64,000 bases of DNA from CAYMTR01 sp964393405 (lineage in GTDB: Bacteria > Bacteroidota > Bacteroidia > Bacteroidales > Prolixibacteraceae). Shown here in pieces: positions 16,901-26,257 of this stretch. The translations under genes and the position numbers were made by a program. Location of the stretch: the NCBI GenBank assembly GCA_964393405.1, contig CAYMTR010000001.1, positions 1 to 64,000 on the forward strand, in the 5' to 3' direction. Within the stretch, counting starts at the first letter, position 1. Every line of letters begins with the position of its first letter. The notes beneath the pieces were generated by a model. It was not told the origin of the DNA. It saw nothing but the letters and a program-made list of their open reading frames with translations, and made no database searches.

Positions 16901-19419
16901 GGAAAAGTGCAAAAGCCCTTGTAACAATAGAAACAGGCAGTGGTTTGATATCACAGGAATGGATAAAGAACCCCGAAAACTTTTCAGAATACACTTTCAA
17001 GGCAACTCCGGAGATGGCACCAAATGTATATGTGAGTATCTGCTTAATCCAGCCCCACGGACAAACTGCAAATGACCTTCCTATAAGGCTTTACGGAGTT
17101 ATACCTGTGAGCATTGAAGATCCTGAAACGAAGCTTCAGCCGGAAATCAGCATGCCTTCAGAAGTGAGACCGCTGAAAGAGTTCTCTATTAAGGTTAAAG
17201 AAAAGAGTAACAAGGCGATGGACTATACAATTGCAATTGTAGATGAAGGACTTCTTGACCTTACAAACTTCAGGACACCAAACCCGTGGAGCAGTTTCTA
17301 TGCACGTGAAGCTTTGGGAATCAAGACTTACGATATGTACAACTATGTAGTTGGGTCGTTTGGAAGCAGAATAGAAAGCATGTTTGCAGTAGGAGGAAGT
17401 GACAATGCGTTAGACCTTTCGAAGAAAAAGGCTGACAGGTTTAAACCTGTAGTAAAAGTATTAGGACCATTCCATCTTTCAGCAGGGAGGAGCGGAACTC
17501 ATAAAGTAACTCTTCCTCAGTATGTTGGGTCGGTCAGGACAATGCTTGTAGCAGCCGGAGAAAGCAGTTATGGAAGTGCAGAGCAGACAGTTGCGGTAAA
17601 AGAACCTTTAATGGTATTATCGACACTTCCAAGGGCTATGTCGCCCGAAGAGGTTGTAGATCTACCGGTAACGGTATTTGCAATGGACGAAGTAATAAAG
17701 AGCGTAAGAATAAGTGTCAGTTCAAAAGATAATATTGAAATAATCGGAAAAGCCGACACAACGATAACATTCTCGGGAGTAGGTGAAAAGGTCGTTTATT
17801 TCAAAGCTAAGTCATCAACAGAGCAAGGAATAGCATCAGTAAGGGTAGATGTTTCGGCGGGAAATGAAAAAACCTTTAATGAGACAGAGCTTGATATCAG
17901 GACTCCCAATTTGCCAGAGACAGAATCAACATTCAAATATTTGGCAGCAGGAGAAAAATGGAACATCGACATTTCAGAATTCGGTATTGAAGGAAGCAAT
18001 AACCTTCAGATGGAAGCATCGTCGTTACCTCCTCTGAATCTTGGAAGCAGGCTTCAGTTTTTGATCAGTTATCCACATGGATGTGTTGAACAAACGACCT
18101 CCGCAGTATTTCCACAGCTCTATCTGCCTCAACTTACAGATTTGAGTTCTGAAGAAGAAAGAAAGGTCAAGTTAAATATTTCAAAAGGTATAGAGAAGCT
18201 CCAGAAGCTACAAGCAGCAAATGGAGGCATGAGCTATTGGCCGGGGAATCAGAATGTTGATGAATGGTCGTCGTGTTATGTTGCACATTTCCTTGTAGAA
18301 GCAGAAAAGAGCGGTTACATGGTACCTTCGGCATTTAAAAAAGACCTACTGAATTACATAAGGAAAAATGCAGCACAATATTCAATCAACAGCAGCTATA
18401 AATATCTTGATTTGACCCAAACTTACAGACTATACGTATTAGCACTTTCAGGCGATCCGCAGGTTTCGGCAATGAACAGGCTGAAAAATGCACCATCGTT
18501 GGAGAACAGGGCTAAATGGCTACTTGCGGGTGCATATTCTTTAACATCGATGAAAGAAGCAGCCTTCAGTCTTATTGATTACAGAAGCATGCTTGATGAT
18601 AGGAATGATAATGAATGCTACGGTTCACCGGTAAGGGATAAGAGCATTGTACTATTGACACTTGTGAGTCTGAAAGAATGGGAGCAAGCATCAAAAGTTG
18701 CACTCGAAATATCAAAAGCCTTAGCAACAAGTGAATGGTACAGCACCCAATCGACAGCTTTTTCACTGATCGCATTAAGTTCATTTGCCACGCAAACAGG
18801 CGATAAGGAATTCAATTTCAAGCTAACAGTAAATGGTGAAACCACAAATGCAAAAAGCAAGACAGGTTTAATAAAGTTTGAACCACAGTCGGGCAAGAAT
18901 GGTAAAACAAACATTCAGATTGACAATACAGGAAAGAGCTCATTGTTCGTTAATATATTCAACAGCGGAGTAAGGAGGGGCATTGATACAACATCAGTAG
19001 AAAACGGTTTAGCCCTGGAAGTTAAATATTTCGATTTAAGCATGAGATCTGTCGATCCAAAAGAAATAAAGCAAGGTACAGATTTCACAGCCACTGTTAT
19101 GGTAAAAAACAAAACATCGGTAAAGCTGAAAAATGTAGCACTTACACATCTTTTTCCATCAGGCTGGGAGATTATTAATGACAGACTTGCAAGCGGGGCG
19201 GTATCTGGAAAAAACAGTACGTTCGATTATTTTGATATCAGGGATGACAGGGTAAACATATATTTCAGTCTTAACGACTATGAATCTAAAACATATACTG
19301 TAAATCTTAATGCTGCTTATTCAGGCAGCTATACCCTATCGCCTGTGATTTGCTCTGAGATGTATGACAACTCATATTTTGCCAAGACTCCCGGTATGAG
19401 GGTAAAGGTCGTTAAATAA
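13927..19419 (+). CDS. Bacterial alpha-2-macroglobulin lipoprotein
   Basis: An 1830-residue lipoprotein: signal with the lipobox LYSC and lipidated C21. It has the bacterial alpha-2-macroglobulin layout, with many MG-type beta domains, the signature YGERGVWRPGDS at about residues 614-625, an EGLLDLTNF segment in the central domain, and the thioester-type motif C-V-E-Q at C1386-Q1389 preceded by PHG. The Cys and Gln needed for the internal thioester are both present. Such proteins trap attacking proteases in the periplasm or at the membrane. The next gene, six bases on, encodes penicillin-binding protein 1C; this pairing is well known and is read as defence joined to cell-wall repair. The start was chosen for the signal peptide. 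The 75 bases upstream show no clear promoter box. Confidence 0.92.
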   Translation: MKSKKLNLITLLLSLLILYSCGDSGYKASTPIESFHEYIYGITSGEIKRNDAIVVNFTESIVSEEEIGNKVPSSVLSFSPSIDGKAVWTSTDAIEFRPADPLKWKTSYSGKLKLSKLMKVPKELSEVVFNFNTAIKQIKVLEKGLRISENNDGTYVLPVEVVTSDIIDNKEIESIFSVKQGGESLTLNWTHQAEANLHSFNIVDIKRKDKKTSVEIEWSGNKIDLESGRGKTIVDIPSKNDFTVASVKVVNTPDQYIEITFSDPVNNRADLRGLIQLDEKNIDQISVERNIVKAYPSERISGSFKLMINRFVESTAGNSLSANYAEEIYFGGVKPAVRLLGEGVIVPQSTGLYFPFEAVGLNTVDVRITKIFKNNIHSFLQNNNYGDHWNLRQVGRTIKRMRVPLENKGAKDLNNWNAFVLDLTKIISVEPGIIYNIEIGFRKQYSIFPCISEKEERDRYVAIEDEEDKPSEDYSSVYYEYYSDWTAEEDPCAQAYYSPYKFQSRNILGSNFGIIAKTDPNKNTYVYVTNLLTAAPEVGVEVSFYDYQNQYLTKAKTNSEGMISVKTDFEPFLLIANKDKQTGYLKIDYATNLSLGNFDVAGVSVEKGIKGFIYGERGVWRPGDSIFVSLVLEDKLKVLPEGHPIIMEIYTPKGQFFQKKINKKDGRYIYPFAFKTSADDPTGNWRLTVTAGGASFNKSIQIETIKPNRLKVDLSFSDKILSSGKASFGKLESKWLHGMPASNLKAKVDVSFSNTKTEFDGYKDYDFTAPFDKSEINTFTLFDGKLDSEGKADLMFDMKANKSTSGFLNAMFTTKVFEEGGDFSINSASKIYSPYNEYVGSKIEWSYKSWKKLNIDENHTIRIASVDKNGKPISLSGIKVKLFALDYDWWYSTNNENLASYASSSYYTPVKTFTINTSGGKGEFTLTPDENMWGRHLLLITSPTGHVSGQLIYFGWDWGRDKQKGGSQIITLAADKENYKVGEKVKIGFPAGKSAKALVTIETGSGLISQEWIKNPENFSEYTFKATPEMAPNVYVSICLIQPHGQTANDLPIRLYGVIPVSIEDPETKLQPEISMPSEVRPLKEFSIKVKEKSNKAMDYTIAIVDEGLLDLTNFRTPNPWSSFYAREALGIKTYDMYNYVVGSFGSRIESMFAVGGSDNALDLSKKKADRFKPVVKVLGPFHLSAGRSGTHKVTLPQYVGSVRTMLVAAGESSYGSAEQTVAVKEPLMVLSTLPRAMSPEEVVDLPVTVFAMDEVIKSVRISVSSKDNIEIIGKADTTITFSGVGEKVVYFKAKSSTEQGIASVRVDVSAGNEKTFNETELDIRTPNLPETESTFKYLAAGEKWNIDISEFGIEGSNNLQMEASSLPPLNLGSRLQFLISYPHGCVEQTTSAVFPQLYLPQLTDLSSEEERKVKLNISKGIEKLQKLQAANGGMSYWPGNQNVDEWSSCYVAHFLVEAEKSGYMVPSAFKKDLLNYIRKNAAQYSINSSYKYLDLTQTYRLYVLALSGDPQVSAMNRLKNAPSLENRAKWLLAGAYSLTSMKEAAFSLIDYRSMLDDRNDNECYGSPVRDKSIVLLTLVSLKEWEQASKVALEISKALATSEWYSTQSTAFSLIALSSFATQTGDKEFNFKLTVNGETTNAKSKTGLIKFEPQSGKNGKTNIQIDNTGKSSLFVNIFNSGVRRGIDTTSVENGLALEVKYFDLSMRSVDPKEIKQGTDFTATVMVKNKTSVKLKNVALTHLFPSGWEIINDRLASGAVSGKNSTFDYFDIRDDRVNIYFSLNDYESKTYTVNLNAAYSGSYTLSPVICSEMYDNSYFAKTPGMRVKVVK

Positions 19420-19425
19420 CTTATT

Positions 19426-21789
19426 GTGTGGTCTTTAAAAATCAATAAATTATCAATCTTGCAGAAGATATTGTTATATACCTTCTCAGGGTTGATAATT
19501 CTATTTATTATAATTCCCTTACCAGAATTTAAAAGTCCTTTATCTACGGTAGTATTTTCAAAAGAAGGAGAGCTTCTTGGGGCAAGGATAGCAGCCGACG
19601 GACAGTGGAGGTTTCCCGAAAATGGAAAAGTACCCGAAAACTACAAAAAAGCCCTGATAGCCTATGAAGACAAATGGTATTTTTATCATCCGGGGGTTAA
19701 CCCTGTTTCAATATTCAGGGCTCTTGTTCAGAATATTAAAAAGGGAGAAGTAGTTAGTGGAGGAAGTACAATAAGCATGCAAGTAGCGAGGATGTCGAGA
19801 AACAATCCGCCTAGGACAATAGCTGGTAAGACGCTTGAAATATTGATGTCGCTGAAACTTGAAATATTGAAATCGAAAAGACAAATTCTCAGGATGTATG
19901 CATCATCGGCACCCTACGGAGGAAATGTAGTAGGCATAGATGCGGCATCGTGGAGGTATTTTAATCGTCCGGCCGATCAGCTTTCGTGGGCAGAGGCATC
20001 GGTGTTGGCCATACTTCCAAATGCACCATCGCTGATATTTCCGGGAAAAAATGAGCAGGCACTGAAAAAGAAAAGAGATGCGTTATTATTGAAGCTACTG
20101 AGAAATAAAACTATAGATCAGCTAACTTACGAAGTATCGATTTCGGAGGAGCTACCTTTAAAACCACTGCCCTTGCCTGATGTAGCATATCATGTAACAG
20201 AGCAATTTGTAAGATCGGACAGAGGAGAAAACATAAAAACCACCATAGAATATTCTTTACAACAAAAAGTAAATGAAATAATAGAACTTCATCACTTCGC
20301 CCTATCAGAAAATCAGATAAATAATCTGGCAGCCCTAGTTGTTGAAGTAGAGACGGGTAATATAATTGCTTATGCTGGAAATGTAAAAGTGAAAAAAAGC
20401 AGAAATGGTGAGCATGTAGATATAGCATCATCGCCAAGAAGTACAGGGAGTATATTAAAACCCTTTCTATTTGCGGCAATGATAAATTCAGGAGAGCTAC
20501 TTCCTAATGCCCTTGTGAAGGATATACCAATGAATATCAATGGTTTTGCTCCGAAGAATTTTGATTATTCATATTCGGGAGCGGTACCGGCATCACAGGC
20601 GTTGAGTAAATCGTTAAATATTCCGGCGGTACAAATGCTTCAGGACTTTGGAGAAGCAAGATTTCTGAACATACTAAAAGGACTAGGCTTAACAACTTTC
20701 AGCAAACCAGCCGAGCATTATGGATTATCGTTGATATTAGGAGGAGGAGAAACTAAGCTGACAGAGTTAGCAGGAGCATATTCATCGATGGCAAGAATAT
20801 TAAGAAACTATGCAAAGCACAAAGGATATTATTCAGGAGATATAATACAGCCACATTTGACAAAGGTTTCGAAAAAAGAATCAAATTGGGATGATCAGCC
20901 GTTTTTATCAGCAGCGTCAATATGGACAACCTTCAATGCTTTGAAAGAGGTAAACCGACCTTCGGAACGAGAAGGGTGGAGAAATTTTTCATCATCGGGA
21001 GAGGTAGCCTGGAAAACAGGTACAAGCTTTGGATTCAGGGATGCTTGGGCGGTAGGAACAACACCTGAATATGTGGTAGCAGTATGGGCAGGAAATGCCA
21101 ACGGAGCAGGTAGACCGGGGCTAACTGGCAGTCAGGCAGCAGCACCGGTGCTATTCGACATACTTGATTTGCTTCCATTGAATAACTGGTTTGAAAAGCC
21201 GATGGATGAGCTGACAACAATAGAAGTATGCAGGGAGAGCGGTTTTAAGGCATCTCCTGTATGTCCGAACCCAATACTAATTGAAGTTCCGGAAGAAGGG
21301 AAAAAAACAACAGCATGTCCATATCATCAGATAGTGCATTTAACAAGCGACAGAAAGTGGCAGGTTAATGATCAATGTTATGAAATGAAAAATATGGTTC
21401 ACGATTCATGTTTCATACTTACACCGGGGATGGAGTGGTATTACAGAAGACAGCATCCTGAATATTTTGCAGTACCTCCATTTATGGATGGATGCTTACC
21501 TACTGACAATTATAAAGTTATGGAAATATTATATCCAAAAAACTTCAATAATTTATATGTTCCGAGGGAGCTTGATGGGAGTCCGGGCAAGCTTGTTTTT
21601 GAGATAGCCCATAGGAATGAAAACACCAGGTTGTTTTGGCATTTGGATGATAAATATCTGGGAGAGACAAATTATTTTCATCAGATGGGTATTTCACCCG
21701 AAAACGGTAAGCATAAACTTTACGTTGTAGATGAAAAAGGGAATAACATAAGTAAAAGTTTCACGATAATCTCAAAACTATTAAATTAG
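19426..21789 (+). CDS. pbpC: Penicillin-binding protein 1C (bifunctional glycosyltransferase/transpeptidase)
   Basis: A 787-residue bifunctional peptidoglycan synthase anchored by one N-terminal membrane segment (about residues 13-30). The GT51 glycosyltransferase shows EDKWYFYHPGV and the GGSTISMQVAR signature. The transpeptidase domain has the three penicillin-binding motifs: S342-x-x-K345, S396-L-N and K530-T-G. A C-terminal biPBP_C domain (about residues 700-787) marks it as type 1C. The start is a GTG six bases after the alpha-2-macroglobulin stop, so the two are surely co-transcribed and perhaps translationally coupled. The role is to polymerise and crosslink glycan strands in the periplasm, probably for repair after envelope damage. 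All key residues are in place. Confidence 0.94.
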   Translation: MWSLKINKLSILQKILLYTFSGLIILFIIIPLPEFKSPLSTVVFSKEGELLGARIAADGQWRFPENGKVPENYKKALIAYEDKWYFYHPGVNPVSIFRALVQNIKKGEVVSGGSTISMQVARMSRNNPPRTIAGKTLEILMSLKLEILKSKRQILRMYASSAPYGGNVVGIDAASWRYFNRPADQLSWAEASVLAILPNAPSLIFPGKNEQALKKKRDALLLKLLRNKTIDQLTYEVSISEELPLKPLPLPDVAYHVTEQFVRSDRGENIKTTIEYSLQQKVNEIIELHHFALSENQINNLAALVVEVETGNIIAYAGNVKVKKSRNGEHVDIASSPRSTGSILKPFLFAAMINSGELLPNALVKDIPMNINGFAPKNFDYSYSGAVPASQALSKSLNIPAVQMLQDFGEARFLNILKGLGLTTFSKPAEHYGLSLILGGGETKLTELAGAYSSMARILRNYAKHKGYYSGDIIQPHLTKVSKKESNWDDQPFLSAASIWTTFNALKEVNRPSEREGWRNFSSSGEVAWKTGTSFGFRDAWAVGTTPEYVVAVWAGNANGAGRPGLTGSQAAAPVLFDILDLLPLNNWFEKPMDELTTIEVCRESGFKASPVCPNPILIEVPEEGKKTTACPYHQIVHLTSDRKWQVNDQCYEMKNMVHDSCFILTPGMEWYYRRQHPEYFAVPPFMDGCLPTDNYKVMEILYPKNFNNLYVPRELDGSPGKLVFEIAHRNENTRLFWHLDDKYLGETNYFHQMGISPENGKHKLYVVDEKGNNISKSFTIISKLLN

Positions 21790-21823
21790 CTCTCCAATTA
21801 TAGAACTAAAAGAACCTTAAAAA

Positions 21824-22969
21824 ATGAAACCTATTATTAACTTTCTAGTACTACTTGTGCTTACAACTTTCCTTTTAAGTTGCAATACCGGAAAAAACGC
21901 ACTAAAAAAAGGAGACTACTACGAAGCAACAATACAATCAGTAAAACATCTACGTTCAAATCCTGACTCCAAAAGTGCATTGAGCACTATAAAACAAAGC
22001 TACCCAATGGCTTTGGATTATTTCAGGCAGAAAATTGAGCAGATGACAATAAGTGACACGCCTGATAAATATTTAACCATAGCAGAAAGTTACAGGAAGC
22101 TAAATACGCTTGCAGATGAGATTACAAGATGTCCTGCTGCCTTGAATGCAGTAAAGCCTGTTACCTATTTTCACGACCAGCTTAGAAAAGCAGAAGAAGT
22201 AGCGGTAGAAGAGCAGTATGATTATGGCGTCAATCTTTTAAAATCGGGTAACATAGAAGATGCAAGGCTTGCAGTGGAAAAGTTTGACTGGGTAAACAAG
22301 ACCAGACCGGGTTTTTCTGATATAAATAATATGCTCTCTAAGGCAGAAGATATGGCGACGTTAAAAGTAGTAGTAGAGAATTTACCATATATGGGAGATA
22401 TATATCTGGCAAATGTAAATCGCTTTTACAGCAACCTTTATACAGACATAAAAAAATACGGTCAGAAAAGATTTGTCAGATTCTATCAGCCGAAGGAGGC
22501 AGAAGAGAGCCATGTAGTTCCGCATCATGTTGTCAAGTTGCAGTTTATTGATTTTTCAGTAGGCAACATATTTGAAAAAGAAACAGAAAAAGAATTAAAA
22601 AAAGACAGTGTAGTTGTTACAACTTACAAAGACGATAAAGGGGTCACACACAATGCCTATGGAACAGTAAAGGCAAAAGTTAACATTCATGAAAGAAACA
22701 TTGTTTCGAGGGGAATACTTGAAGTAAGGATCATTGATTATCAATCGAATTCAGTAATAGAAACAAAAAGATACCCAGGAGAGTATATATGGAGAAACAA
22801 CTGGGCGAGTTACAATGGAGATGAAAGAGCTTTGACCGATGAGATAAAAAGGATGACAAGGGAAAAACAAGTTATGCCTCCCCTGCCACAAGATTTATTT
22901 GTGTATTTCAGTGATCCGCTATGTTCAAATGCTGCATCCTATCTGAAATCGTTTTACCGAAACAGATAA
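21824..22969 (+). CDS. Lipoprotein of unknown function with helical repeats, third gene of the A2M/pbpC operon
   Basis: A 381-residue lipoprotein: signal ending FLLSC with lipidated C20. The N-terminal half is helical with TPR-like spacing (KKGDYYEATIQSVKHLRSNPDSKSAL; YDYGVNLLKSGNIEDARLAVEKF). The C-terminal half looks like beta strands, with a conserved-looking RYPGEYIWRNNWASYNGDERAL segment and a final FVYFSDPLCSNAASYLKSFYR. I do not recognise a named family. It starts 34 bases after pbpC on the same strand, so it probably belongs to the same operon and may assist envelope maintenance. That link rests on position alone. Confidence 0.65.
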   Translation: MKPIINFLVLLVLTTFLLSCNTGKNALKKGDYYEATIQSVKHLRSNPDSKSALSTIKQSYPMALDYFRQKIEQMTISDTPDKYLTIAESYRKLNTLADEITRCPAALNAVKPVTYFHDQLRKAEEVAVEEQYDYGVNLLKSGNIEDARLAVEKFDWVNKTRPGFSDINNMLSKAEDMATLKVVVENLPYMGDIYLANVNRFYSNLYTDIKKYGQKRFVRFYQPKEAEESHVVPHHVVKLQFIDFSVGNIFEKETEKELKKDSVVVTTYKDDKGVTHNAYGTVKAKVNIHERNIVSRGILEVRIIDYQSNSVIETKRYPGEYIWRNNWASYNGDERALTDEIKRMTREKQVMPPLPQDLFVYFSDPLCSNAASYLKSFYRNR

Positions 22970-22976
22970 ATAGCTG

Positions 22977-23396
22977 TTAAATCTCTTCTGCGAAAACAGT
23001 AATGATATAATTAGTATTTATTTCTACCGGATTATCGGCATAAGGAATTGGTGAAACCTTCAGCAAATGAATCCTATACCCAAGAATGGTATCAATATTC
23101 TCTGTTGCATTAGGCATTTCACTAAAGTACATGGTTTTAGTTTCGTTTCCCACTAACGATAAAACCCTAAGATCAATTTTAACGGAACCTGCGTCAGAAC
23201 AAACAGTGCCGATAGGACATCTGGTGTCTTCAACGTCGAGTACTTCCAATAACAAGTCGCCACTCACTTTCTGCTGAACGTTATATTTCAGCTTCACACT
23301 TCCATCCGGAAATTGTTCTTCGAAATTATTCTGATTATTACAAGATAACATGAAGACAAAGCATACAATTCCCCCTAATAATTGTAAGACTCTCAT
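22977..23396 (-). CDS. Small lipoprotein of unknown function
   Basis: A 139-residue lipoprotein: signal ending FMLSC with lipidated C19. The mature part holds a motif, EDTRCPIGTVCSDAG, that recurs in short Bacteroidota lipoproteins of unknown role (general form D-x-R-C-P-x-x-x-x-C); the two cysteines may pair. The rest is predicted beta. It converges with the previous lipoprotein gene, stops 7 bases apart, with no separate terminator visible between them. Function unknown. Confidence 0.6.
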   Translation of the reverse strand: MRVLQLLGGIVCFVFMLSCNNQNNFEEQFPDGSVKLKYNVQQKVSGDLLLEVLDVEDTRCPIGTVCSDAGSVKIDLRVLSLVGNETKTMYFSEMPNATENIDTILGYRIHLLKVSPIPYADNPVEINTNYIITVFAEEI

Positions 23397-23473
23397 CGCT
23401 TAATCGTATTTAAAATTCCCCTAAACAAATGTAGGAAATTAAATATATCAAAAAGATGATTTACAACATAAAA

Positions 23474-23507
23474 AAGACAGCTTCCTCAAGGTTGAAGAAG
23501 CTGTCTT
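23474..23507 (-). terminator. Intrinsic terminator of the sdhCAB operon
   Basis: A 16-bp stem with one mismatch: AAGACAGCTTCCTCAA (23474-23489) against TTGAAGAAGCTGTCTT (23492-23507), separated by GG. Read on the minus strand it is followed by a T tract. It lies 26 bases after the sdhB stop. Confidence 0.85.
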
Positions 23508-23533
23508 TAAGAATATTATAGTTTATCTTTAAA

Positions 23534-24295
23534 CTAATCGGCAAGTTTAGCGATTAGATATTCACGATTCAAGCGCGCGATATGAGAAATTGAAATAGAT
23601 TTAGGACATTCAAGTTCGCAAGCACCTGTGTTTGTGCAGCCACCGAAGCCCAGTTCGTCCATTTTAGCAACCATTGCCTTAGCCCTTCTCTTAGCTTCAA
23701 CTTTACCTTGAGGAAGTTTAGCAAGTTGAGAAACTTTAGCAGCGACAAATAACATTGCAGAAGAGTTTTTGCAAGTAGCAACGCAAGCACCGCAACCGAT
23801 ACAAGCAGCGGCATCCATAGCTTCTTCAGCATCCTGGTAGCTAACAGGTATTGCATTACCATCGGGTACACCACCTGTGTTAACAGAAACAAAACCACCA
23901 GCCTGCTGTATTTTTTCAAAAGCAGTACGGTCGACAATTAGGTCTTTGATAACAGGGAAAGCGCCGGCCCTCCATGGTTCGATAGTAATAGTTTCGCCTT
24001 CGCCGAATTTGCGCATGTGCAGCTGGCAGGTAGTAACTTCACGGTCAGGACCATGAGCACGTCCATTAATATAAAGACTACACATACCACAGATACCTTC
24101 ACGGCAGTCGTGGTCAAAAGCAATTGGATCTTTGCCCTCACGAATCAAATTATCGTTCAGGATATCGAGCATTTCAAGAAAAGAGCTGCCCTGTGAGATA
24201 TTTTCAACCTCATAAGTTTCGAAGTGTCCTTTTTCAGTAGGACTGTTTTGCCTCCAAACTTTTACATATATCTTTTTTAAAGTAATATCAGCCAT
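23534..24295 (-). CDS. sdhB: Succinate dehydrogenase/fumarate reductase iron-sulfur subunit
   Basis: A 253-residue subunit carrying electrons between the flavoprotein and the membrane cytochrome. Three cluster sites are clear: [2Fe-2S] with C64, C69, C72 and C90 (CREGICGMC); [4Fe-4S] with C165, C168, C171 and C175 (CIGCGACVATC); and the third site with C220, C226 and C230 (CTNTGACELEC) for a [3Fe-4S] cluster. It is the last gene of sdhC-sdhA-sdhB, four bases after sdhA, and is followed by a strong terminator. The family can work in either direction; sequence alone does not tell whether it runs as fumarate reductase (common in anaerobic Bacteroidales, symbol frdB) or succinate dehydrogenase. 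Confidence 0.95.
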   Translation of the reverse strand: MADITLKKIYVKVWRQNSPTEKGHFETYEVENISQGSSFLEMLDILNDNLIREGKDPIAFDHDCREGICGMCSLYINGRAHGPDREVTTCQLHMRKFGEGETITIEPWRAGAFPVIKDLIVDRTAFEKIQQAGGFVSVNTGGVPDGNAIPVSYQDAEEAMDAAACIGCGACVATCKNSSAMLFVAAKVSQLAKLPQGKVEAKRRAKAMVAKMDELGFGGCTNTGACELECPKSISISHIARLNREYLIAKLAD

Positions 24296-24299
24296 GGTA

Positions 24300-26240
24300 T
24301 TATTTATAACTTCTCTGACTTAATTTAATATTCTCGTAAACAAGCTCTTCCTTGTTAAGTTTTGGTTCACTGTTTTCACCCTGATATTCCCAGCATGAAA
24401 CGTAAGTAAATTTAGAGTCGTCGCGTTTAGCTTCACCTTCTTCAGTAACAGATTCTTCACGGAAATGACCACCGCAAGATTCGTTTCTGTCCAAGGCATC
24501 CTGAGCCAATAAGATACCCATTTCAATAGCATCAGCAACGCGACCTGCTTTTTCAAGTTCAGGGTTCACATTATTCATTTCACCCGGAACACGAACATTG
24601 CTCCAGAACTCTTTCTTAAGTTCTTTCATGAGTTCAATAGCTTTTTTGAGGCCGGCTTCATTACGGCTCATACCAACGTAGTCCCACATAATATGACCAA
24701 GTTTCTTATGAAAATGGTCAACGGGCTCATTGCCTTTGATATTGAACAATTTTTCGAGTCTGTCTTTAACTTGTTTTTCAGCCTCTGCAAATTCAGGAGA
24801 GTTGACATCGATTTTCGGAACCATGATATCATTGGCAAGATAATCGCCAATAGTGTAAGGTAAAACGAAATAGCCATCTGCCAGACCCTGCATTAAAGCA
24901 GAAGCACCAAGACGGTTTGCGCCATGGTCGCTGAAATTAGCTTCTCCGAGGGCATAAAGTCCCGGGATATTTGTCATGAGGTTATAATCAACCCAGAGTC
25001 CACCCATAGAATAATGGATAGCCGGGTAGATCATCATAGGCTCATTGTAAGGGTTTGCGTCAGTAATCTTTTCGTACATCTGGAAGAGGTTACCATATCG
25101 GGCAGCGATAACATCTTTGCCTAATCTTTCGATGGAGTATTTAAAATCGAGGTAAACAGCAAGACCGGTGTTATTAACACCAAAGCCTGCATCGCAACGT
25201 TCTTTAGCTGCTCTAGAAGCAACGTCTCTTGGAACGAGGTTTCCGTAGCTTGGATATCTGCGTTCGAGGTAGAAATCGCGATCTTCTTCTTTAATATCGT
25301 TAGGGCCAATTTCGCCTTTTTGGAGGCGTACTGCATCTTCTTTCTTTTTAGGAACCCAAACCCTACCGTCGTTTCTTAAAGATTCCGACATAAGAGTCAG
25401 TTTTGACTGCTGGTCGCCGTGAACAGGAATACAAGTTGGGTGAATCTGAACGAAGCAAGGATTTCCGAACCAGGCGCCCTTTTTGTAGCACTGCCAAGCA
25501 GCAGAACCATTACAACCCATAGCGTTAGTAGAAAGGAAGAAAACATTACCATATCCACCGGTAGCAATCACCACGGCATGAGCACCGAAGCGTTTGATTT
25601 GACCGGTAACCATGTCACGGACAATAACTCCGCGAGCTTTACCTTCTTTAACAACAACATCGAGCATTTCGTGGCGGGTGTACATTTTGACAGCACCCTT
25701 AGCGATCTGGCGGTTTAAAGCGCTGTATGCTCCGAGTAAAAGTTGCTGACCGGTTTGACCACGGGCGTAGAAAGTACGGCTAACAAGAACACCGCCAAAA
25801 GAGCGGTTAGCCAAAGTGCCGCCATATTCGCGAGCAAAAGGAACACCTTGAGCAACACACTGGTCGATAATCAATGGAGAAACCTCAGCGAGCCTGTAAA
25901 CATTAGCTTCACGAGAGCGGTAGTCTCCACCTTTGATAGTATCATAAAACAAACGATAAACAGAATCATTATCGTTCTGATAATTTTTTGCAGCGTTAAT
26001 ACCGCCCTGGGCAGCAATCGAGTGAGCCCTACGGGGACTGTCCTGATAGCAGAAAACGTGAACGTTGTATCCAAGTTCTGCTAAAGAAGCTGCAGCAGAA
26101 GCACCTGCTAAGCCGGAACCAATGATAACAACATCAAGTTTACGCTTATTGGCAGGACTTACCACTTTTATATTAGCCTTATGCTTTGACCATTTTTCAG
26201 CCAAAGGGCCTTCCGGAATTTTATTATCTATATTGATCAT
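24300..26240 (-). CDS. sdhA: Succinate dehydrogenase/fumarate reductase flavoprotein subunit
   Basis: The 646-residue catalytic subunit, which interconverts succinate and fumarate on covalently bound FAD. The Rossmann motif VVIIGSGLAGASAA is at residues 37-50. The flavin-linking histidine is H73 in AHSIAAQGGINA. The substrate-site segment HPTCIPVHGDQQSKL and the LGASALMQGLADG FAD-binding segment are both present. The length and a C-terminal SCWEYQGEN region agree with the Bacteroidota type. It sits between sdhC (17 bases upstream) and sdhB (4 bases downstream) in one operon. As with sdhB, the physiological direction is not shown by sequence. Confidence 0.96.
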   Translation of the reverse strand: MINIDNKIPEGPLAEKWSKHKANIKVVSPANKRKLDVVIIGSGLAGASAAASLAELGYNVHVFCYQDSPRRAHSIAAQGGINAAKNYQNDNDSVYRLFYDTIKGGDYRSREANVYRLAEVSPLIIDQCVAQGVPFAREYGGTLANRSFGGVLVSRTFYARGQTGQQLLLGAYSALNRQIAKGAVKMYTRHEMLDVVVKEGKARGVIVRDMVTGQIKRFGAHAVVIATGGYGNVFFLSTNAMGCNGSAAWQCYKKGAWFGNPCFVQIHPTCIPVHGDQQSKLTLMSESLRNDGRVWVPKKKEDAVRLQKGEIGPNDIKEEDRDFYLERRYPSYGNLVPRDVASRAAKERCDAGFGVNNTGLAVYLDFKYSIERLGKDVIAARYGNLFQMYEKITDANPYNEPMMIYPAIHYSMGGLWVDYNLMTNIPGLYALGEANFSDHGANRLGASALMQGLADGYFVLPYTIGDYLANDIMVPKIDVNSPEFAEAEKQVKDRLEKLFNIKGNEPVDHFHKKLGHIMWDYVGMSRNEAGLKKAIELMKELKKEFWSNVRVPGEMNNVNPELEKAGRVADAIEMGILLAQDALDRNESCGGHFREESVTEEGEAKRDDSKFTYVSCWEYQGENSEPKLNKEELVYENIKLSQRSYK

Positions 26241-26257
26241 AGTAGTCGATGTTCAGA

